A DNA stretch of 64,000 bases from Lentzea californiensis (lineage in GTDB: Bacteria > Actinomycetota > Actinomycetes > Mycobacteriales > Pseudonocardiaceae). Positions 61,225-64,000 of this stretch are shown here, one piece after another; the stretch's first letter is position 1; every line of letters starts with the position of its first letter. The position numbers and the translations under genes were made by a program. The stretch spans positions 1,116,001 to 1,180,000 of the forward strand of contig NZ_JANBBE010000001.1 of assembly GCF_024648825.1 (NCBI RefSeq), written 5' to 3'. A model generated the notes under the pieces. It was not told the origin of the DNA. It was given only the letters and a program-made list of their open reading frames with translations, and searched no databases.

Positions 61225-61490
61225 CTCTCATTCGGAGTCATGAGGACCTCACGGCTCCTTGCTTCGACATCAACCCGGCTCTCGAGAACACGTCCGAGAG
61301 GTTGGCCGGTCTCTCCCTCGTCCGATCGGGCGAGGTGCTGTACCCCGACTTTCCAAGAGACTTCGTCGTCCTTGCAGATCATGCGAGATCTTGCGAAGGC
61401 CGAACGGAGGAGCCTCGGTCGTCGACAACCCCGGCTGATCTTGCGAGTTTGGGACGTAACGACATTTCGGTCAGTACCGACCGTGAAGGC

Positions 61491-62105
61491 ATGCGTCGAA
61501 CCGCTATCGCCCTGACCGTCGTGGCCGCAGCCTCAGCCGCTTGTGCGTCGACCCCGCCACCGCTCTCCGCACCGCCAAGTAGCACCTCGTCTTCTGCTGC
61601 GTCTACTGCTCCGTCGAGCACGACCTCTGCATCGTCGAGGTCGCCTCGCGGACTCCTTGTGAAGGGCATGGGGCAGACGGCTGGTTTCTCGGACCAGCAG
61701 ACAGGCGCACAGCAGGCGGACTTCAGCGTGGACGCGATCGAAGTCGATCCGAAGTGCACAGGCGAGTTCGTCGAGAAACCTGAACATGGTCATCGCATCG
61801 TGCTCACGTTCACCGTGAAGACCACGCCGCAGTTCCGGGCTGACCAGGGATGGCTTGTCACGGGGCACGACTTCGCGATCGTCGGCCCCGACGGCGTCAC
61901 CGAGACCGCCCTCGTGACCGGGGCCGCGTTCATGTGCCACAACCAGCAGGAGTGGCTGCCGACGAGCCCGTTCGCGCCAGCCTCGACCTATCGCGGGAAA
62001 CTGCCACTCGACACCCGCAACACGAGTGGGACGATCACGTACCGGCCCCCGCTGTTCGGAATGGCTGGCAGTGGCGGTTGGGAGTGGCAGATTCCGACTC
62101 CGTAG
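61491..62105 (+). CDS. secreted lipoprotein of unknown function
   Basis: A 204-residue protein. MRRTAIALTVVAAASAAC is a signal peptide with a lipobox (ASAAC), so Cys18 is lipid-modified. A Ser/Thr/Pro-rich linker (about 20-55) leads to a beta-rich domain (RIVLTFTVKTTPQF, DFAIVGPDGVTET, TYRGKLPLDTRNTSGTITY) similar in style to DUF4352/immunoglobulin-like lipoproteins. ATG 61491 is chosen because the signal starts there, though the frame is open further up. No membrane-complex partner is near. Function unknown. Confidence 0.7.
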   Translation: MRRTAIALTVVAAASAACASTPPPLSAPPSSTSSSAASTAPSSTTSASSRSPRGLLVKGMGQTAGFSDQQTGAQQADFSVDAIEVDPKCTGEFVEKPEHGHRIVLTFTVKTTPQFRADQGWLVTGHDFAIVGPDGVTETALVTGAAFMCHNQQEWLPTSPFAPASTYRGKLPLDTRNTSGTITYRPPLFGMAGSGGWEWQIPTP

Positions 62106-62424
62106 TTCGCGGCCCGGTCACCGGCGAGGAGCCGACGCGGCGGCATTGCTCGTACGGAGCACGCCATCGATGACTCCAGCAAGCCGAAGAGCCACCGCCG
62201 CAGGCCGAGGCCGAGTGCTCCACACCCTGCGCCTGAGGAGCAAACCACTCTGCAAAAGCCATGATCATCACCACGTGCGGTTGAGGACCGGGACCGTGGA
62301 CAACCCCGCTGAGCGGGCACTACGTTGAGATTCGCCGGTGCTGGTCGACTTCGGTGTGGCCGACGAGTTCCTCGCTGGCCCTTCGATGAGCGGCCGCGAG
62401 CTCAACACGAAAGGCCGGGTTTTG
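62106..62424. other. 319-bp gap before a methyltransferase gene
   Basis: No gene recognised. The downstream frame is open from 62338 and has an ATG at 62386, so part of this gap may belong to that gene or its leader. Confidence 0.4.
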
Positions 62425-63267
62425 GTGAACACCTCTGTCGAGCAACAGGTCCGCGAGTACTACGACCACGCGGGACCCGCCTACCACGCGCTCATGGGGC
62501 AGTTCTGGCACCACGGGGACCTGGAAGCCGAACGGGCCGGGTTGTCGCCCGAGGAGGCGGCGAAGGCGTTGGCGCGCAAGCAGATCGACGCGGCCGGGTT
62601 GCGGCCGGGCGGGACCGGGCTGGACTTCGGCAGCGGCGTCGGGGGGACGGCGGTCTACACGGCCTCGGTCGCCGGGGCGAACGTCGTCGGCATCTCCAAC
62701 AACGAGTGGTTGTCCGCGCAGGCGCGGGCCTACGCGGCCGAGCAGGGGATGAGTGAGCGGGCCGCGTTCCTGACGGTCGGCGACGAGGACTACAAGACGC
62801 TGGTCGCGTGGCCGGACGGGTCGCTGGACATGGTCAGCTTCTACGAGTCGGTGTGCCACCTGCCGGAGAAGGCCGCCTTCTTCACCGCGGCGTTCCGCAC
62901 CCTCAAGCCCGGTGCCTGCCTGGTCGGGGTCGACTGGATCCGCCGGCCGTTCGGCGAGCACGTGACCGAGGAGCAGATCGCGCCGTTCATCGGGCCGGTG
63001 GAGCAGGTCATCTCCATTCCGAAGCTCGGGTCGCTGGACGAGTACCGCGAGATGATGACTGCGGCCGGCTTCGTCGTCGAGGTCGCCGAGGACCTCTACC
63101 CGGACGTCGAGTGCTGGGGCAGCACGCCGCCGGACGACGGCCAGGGCTGGGGCGAGTATGCCGGCGAGCAGGACACCGTGATCCACGACGGCAAGCGCGT
63201 GCTCGACGCCGCGCGGGCCGCCGGTGTCTTCTCGGTCGCGCGGTGGGTCGCGCGCAAGCCCGCCTGA
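62425..63267 (+). CDS. class I SAM-dependent methyltransferase
   Basis: A 280-residue methyltransferase of the small-molecule C/O-methyltransferase type. VREYYDHAGPAYHALMGQFW is the typical lid; GTGLDFGSGVGGTAVYTA is motif I; VGISNNEWLSAQAR, GSLDMVSFYESVCHLP (motif II/post-I) and LKPGACLVGVDWI follow. Relatives methylate prenyl diphosphates, tocopherols or polyketides. GTG 62425 is used because similarity starts there; ATG 62386 is an alternative. Substrate unknown. Confidence 0.82.
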   Translation: MNTSVEQQVREYYDHAGPAYHALMGQFWHHGDLEAERAGLSPEEAAKALARKQIDAAGLRPGGTGLDFGSGVGGTAVYTASVAGANVVGISNNEWLSAQARAYAAEQGMSERAAFLTVGDEDYKTLVAWPDGSLDMVSFYESVCHLPEKAAFFTAAFRTLKPGACLVGVDWIRRPFGEHVTEEQIAPFIGPVEQVISIPKLGSLDEYREMMTAAGFVVEVAEDLYPDVECWGSTPPDDGQGWGEYAGEQDTVIHDGKRVLDAARAAGVFSVARWVARKPA

Positions 63268-63282
63268 TCCGGGCGAACCGGG

Positions 63283-63310
63283 CCCCGTCTCCAGCGACTG
63301 GGAGACGGGG
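63283..63310 (+). terminator. hairpin after the methyltransferase gene
   Basis: CCCCGTCTCC (63283-63292) pairs with GGAGACGGGG (63301-63310) around an eight-base loop. It lies only a few bases before the next start, so read-through or attenuation is possible. Confidence 0.55.
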
Positions 63311-63315
63311 GCCGG

Positions 63316-63687
63316 GTGTCGGAAGGTGACGGACGGCTGATCTCCAGGCAGAGTGGCGGCGTGGAGCAGCGGGAGATCATGCAGCGGGCGCTCGGCGTCC
63401 TGACGCTCACCTACGACGGCGCCGGGTCCAACGACTACCTGCGGATGGCACTCAAGTCGTTGCAGGAGGGCGTGTTCAGCTACGAGGTCAAGGTCGACGG
63501 CGAGCTCAACGAGGCCGGGCAGCAGGCCCTCAAGCAGGCGATGGACCAGGTGCTGTCGCAGTTCGGCTGGTTCACGGCCGGGCTGCTCTACGCCTTCCAC
63601 GGTGTCGCTCAGGCCTACGAGAACGACTACGAGGAAGCCGACGTGCAGGAGGTCCTGCGGCAGCTCGCGATCAGGCTCGCCGACTGA
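63316..63687 (+). CDS. small protein of unknown function
   Basis: A 123-residue acidic helical protein. GTG 63316 is used; GTG 63361 would remove 15 residues of poor quality and is also possible. RALGVLTLTYDGAGSNDYLR, LQEGVFSYEVKVDGELN, FTAGLLYAFHGVAQAYEND and VQEVLRQLAIRLAD are seen, with no motif I know. Its last 17 bases overlap the convergent serine hydrolase gene. Confidence 0.55.
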   Translation: MSEGDGRLISRQSGGVEQREIMQRALGVLTLTYDGAGSNDYLRMALKSLQEGVFSYEVKVDGELNEAGQQALKQAMDQVLSQFGWFTAGLLYAFHGVAQAYENDYEEADVQEVLRQLAIRLAD

Positions 63688-64000
63688 CGAGCTCGGCGCG
63701 CACGCCGTCGGAGAACGGGGTCCACGCCTCGACCGCCCACGGTCCGAAACGCAGGTCGGTCAGGGCCACGCAGGCCGCGGAGATCTCCGGATCGACCCAC
63801 AGGAAGGTGCCGGACTGCCCGAAGTGGCCGAAGGTGCGAGGCGAGGACGAAAGCCCCGTCCAGTGCGGTGACTTCGAGTCGCGGACCTCGAAGCCGAGGC
63901 CCCAGTCGTTCGGCTTCTGCATCCCGTAACCGGGCAGCACGCCGTTCAGGCCGGGGAACACCACCGACGTCGCCTCGGCCACCAGCTCGGCGGAGACCAG
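63671..64000 (-). CDS. serine hydrolase, beta-lactamase family, C-terminal part
   Basis: The last 109 residues of a leftward gene that begins beyond the window. FGHFGQSGTFLWVDPE is the third active-site motif (H-x-G in place of K-T-G) of the class C beta-lactamase/esterase family, and ACVALTDLRFG the strand after it. The S-x-x-K nucleophile is outside the window. It may be an esterase, a penicillin-binding protein-like enzyme or a D-amino peptidase. Confidence 0.8.
   Translation of the reverse strand: MVSAELVAEATSVVFPGLNGVLPGYGMQKPNDWGLGFEVRDSKSPHWTGLSSSPRTFGHFGQSGTFLWVDPEISAACVALTDLRFGPWAVEAWTPFSDGVRAELVSRRA

Overview
The window is high-GC actinomycete chromosome, with GTG and TTG starts, leaderless-looking promoters and short gene overlaps. 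Three things point to an arabinogalactan-walled member of the Pseudonocardiales (a Lentzea/Saccharothrix-like genus is my best guess, not proven): a complete galactofuran gene set (glf, glfT2, glfT1, wzm/wzt), genes known beside it in Mycobacterium (bpa, an Rv3778c-like gene, hisC), and a PE-like/PPE/EspG trio.

Layout. 1-8793: a polysaccharide locus with a partial WecB-like epimerase, a GT2, a flippase-like membrane protein, a DPM1-like GT2, a DUF2304 protein, then glf, glfT2 and a second GlfT2-like gene. 8794-11704: a sugar ABC transporter (two permeases and a lipoprotein, no ATPase). 11745-15543: a small protein, glfT1, wzt, wzm and a TylF-like methyltransferase, all leftward. 15600-23281: bpa, a lysine-less aminotransferase-V protein, a methyltransferase, a quinone oxidoreductase, a GNAT, a secreted M28 peptidase and a large GT-C-like membrane protein.

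23472-35478 is an integrated element of the actinomycete AICE (pSAM2-like) type, inserted in the 3' half of a tRNA-Ser(UGA) gene and bounded by a 57-bp perfect direct repeat. It carries a GntR regulator, a Pra-like activator, small conserved genes, an FtsK/TraB-type translocase, a rolling-circle-type replication initiator, an excisionase and a tyrosine integrase. Its cargo is visibly less GC-rich: a two-gene CBASS-like module (CD-NTase plus four-TM S-4TM-type effector) at the left end, in line with the GntR-HAD genes, and a protein with a HEPN-like R-x4-H motif between the integrase and the right att site.

35536-45876: a MarR regulator, a secreted 5'-nucleotidase, a proline-rich secreted protein, a wall protein with three chaplin-like repeats, a zinc metallopeptidase, a second M28 peptidase, VOC and AraC genes, and the first of two large LAKTG-terminated surface proteins. 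46142-49985 is a small rearranged island: a truncated SGNH hydrolase facing an orphan 3' part of an Rhs toxin (Rhs core, HINT domain, C-terminal toxin) followed by its probable immunity gene. 50260-53442 is the second LAKTG surface protein. The rest holds a TauE/SafE permease, an HisC-like aminotransferase, a dienelactone-hydrolase-like protein that lacks the nucleophile, the PE-like/PPE/EspG operon, acetoacetyl-CoA synthetase, tRNA-Ser(GCU), tRNA-Arg(ACG), a lipoprotein, a methyltransferase, a small unknown and the end of a serine hydrolase.

All family calls come from reading the translated sequences; no database search was possible.
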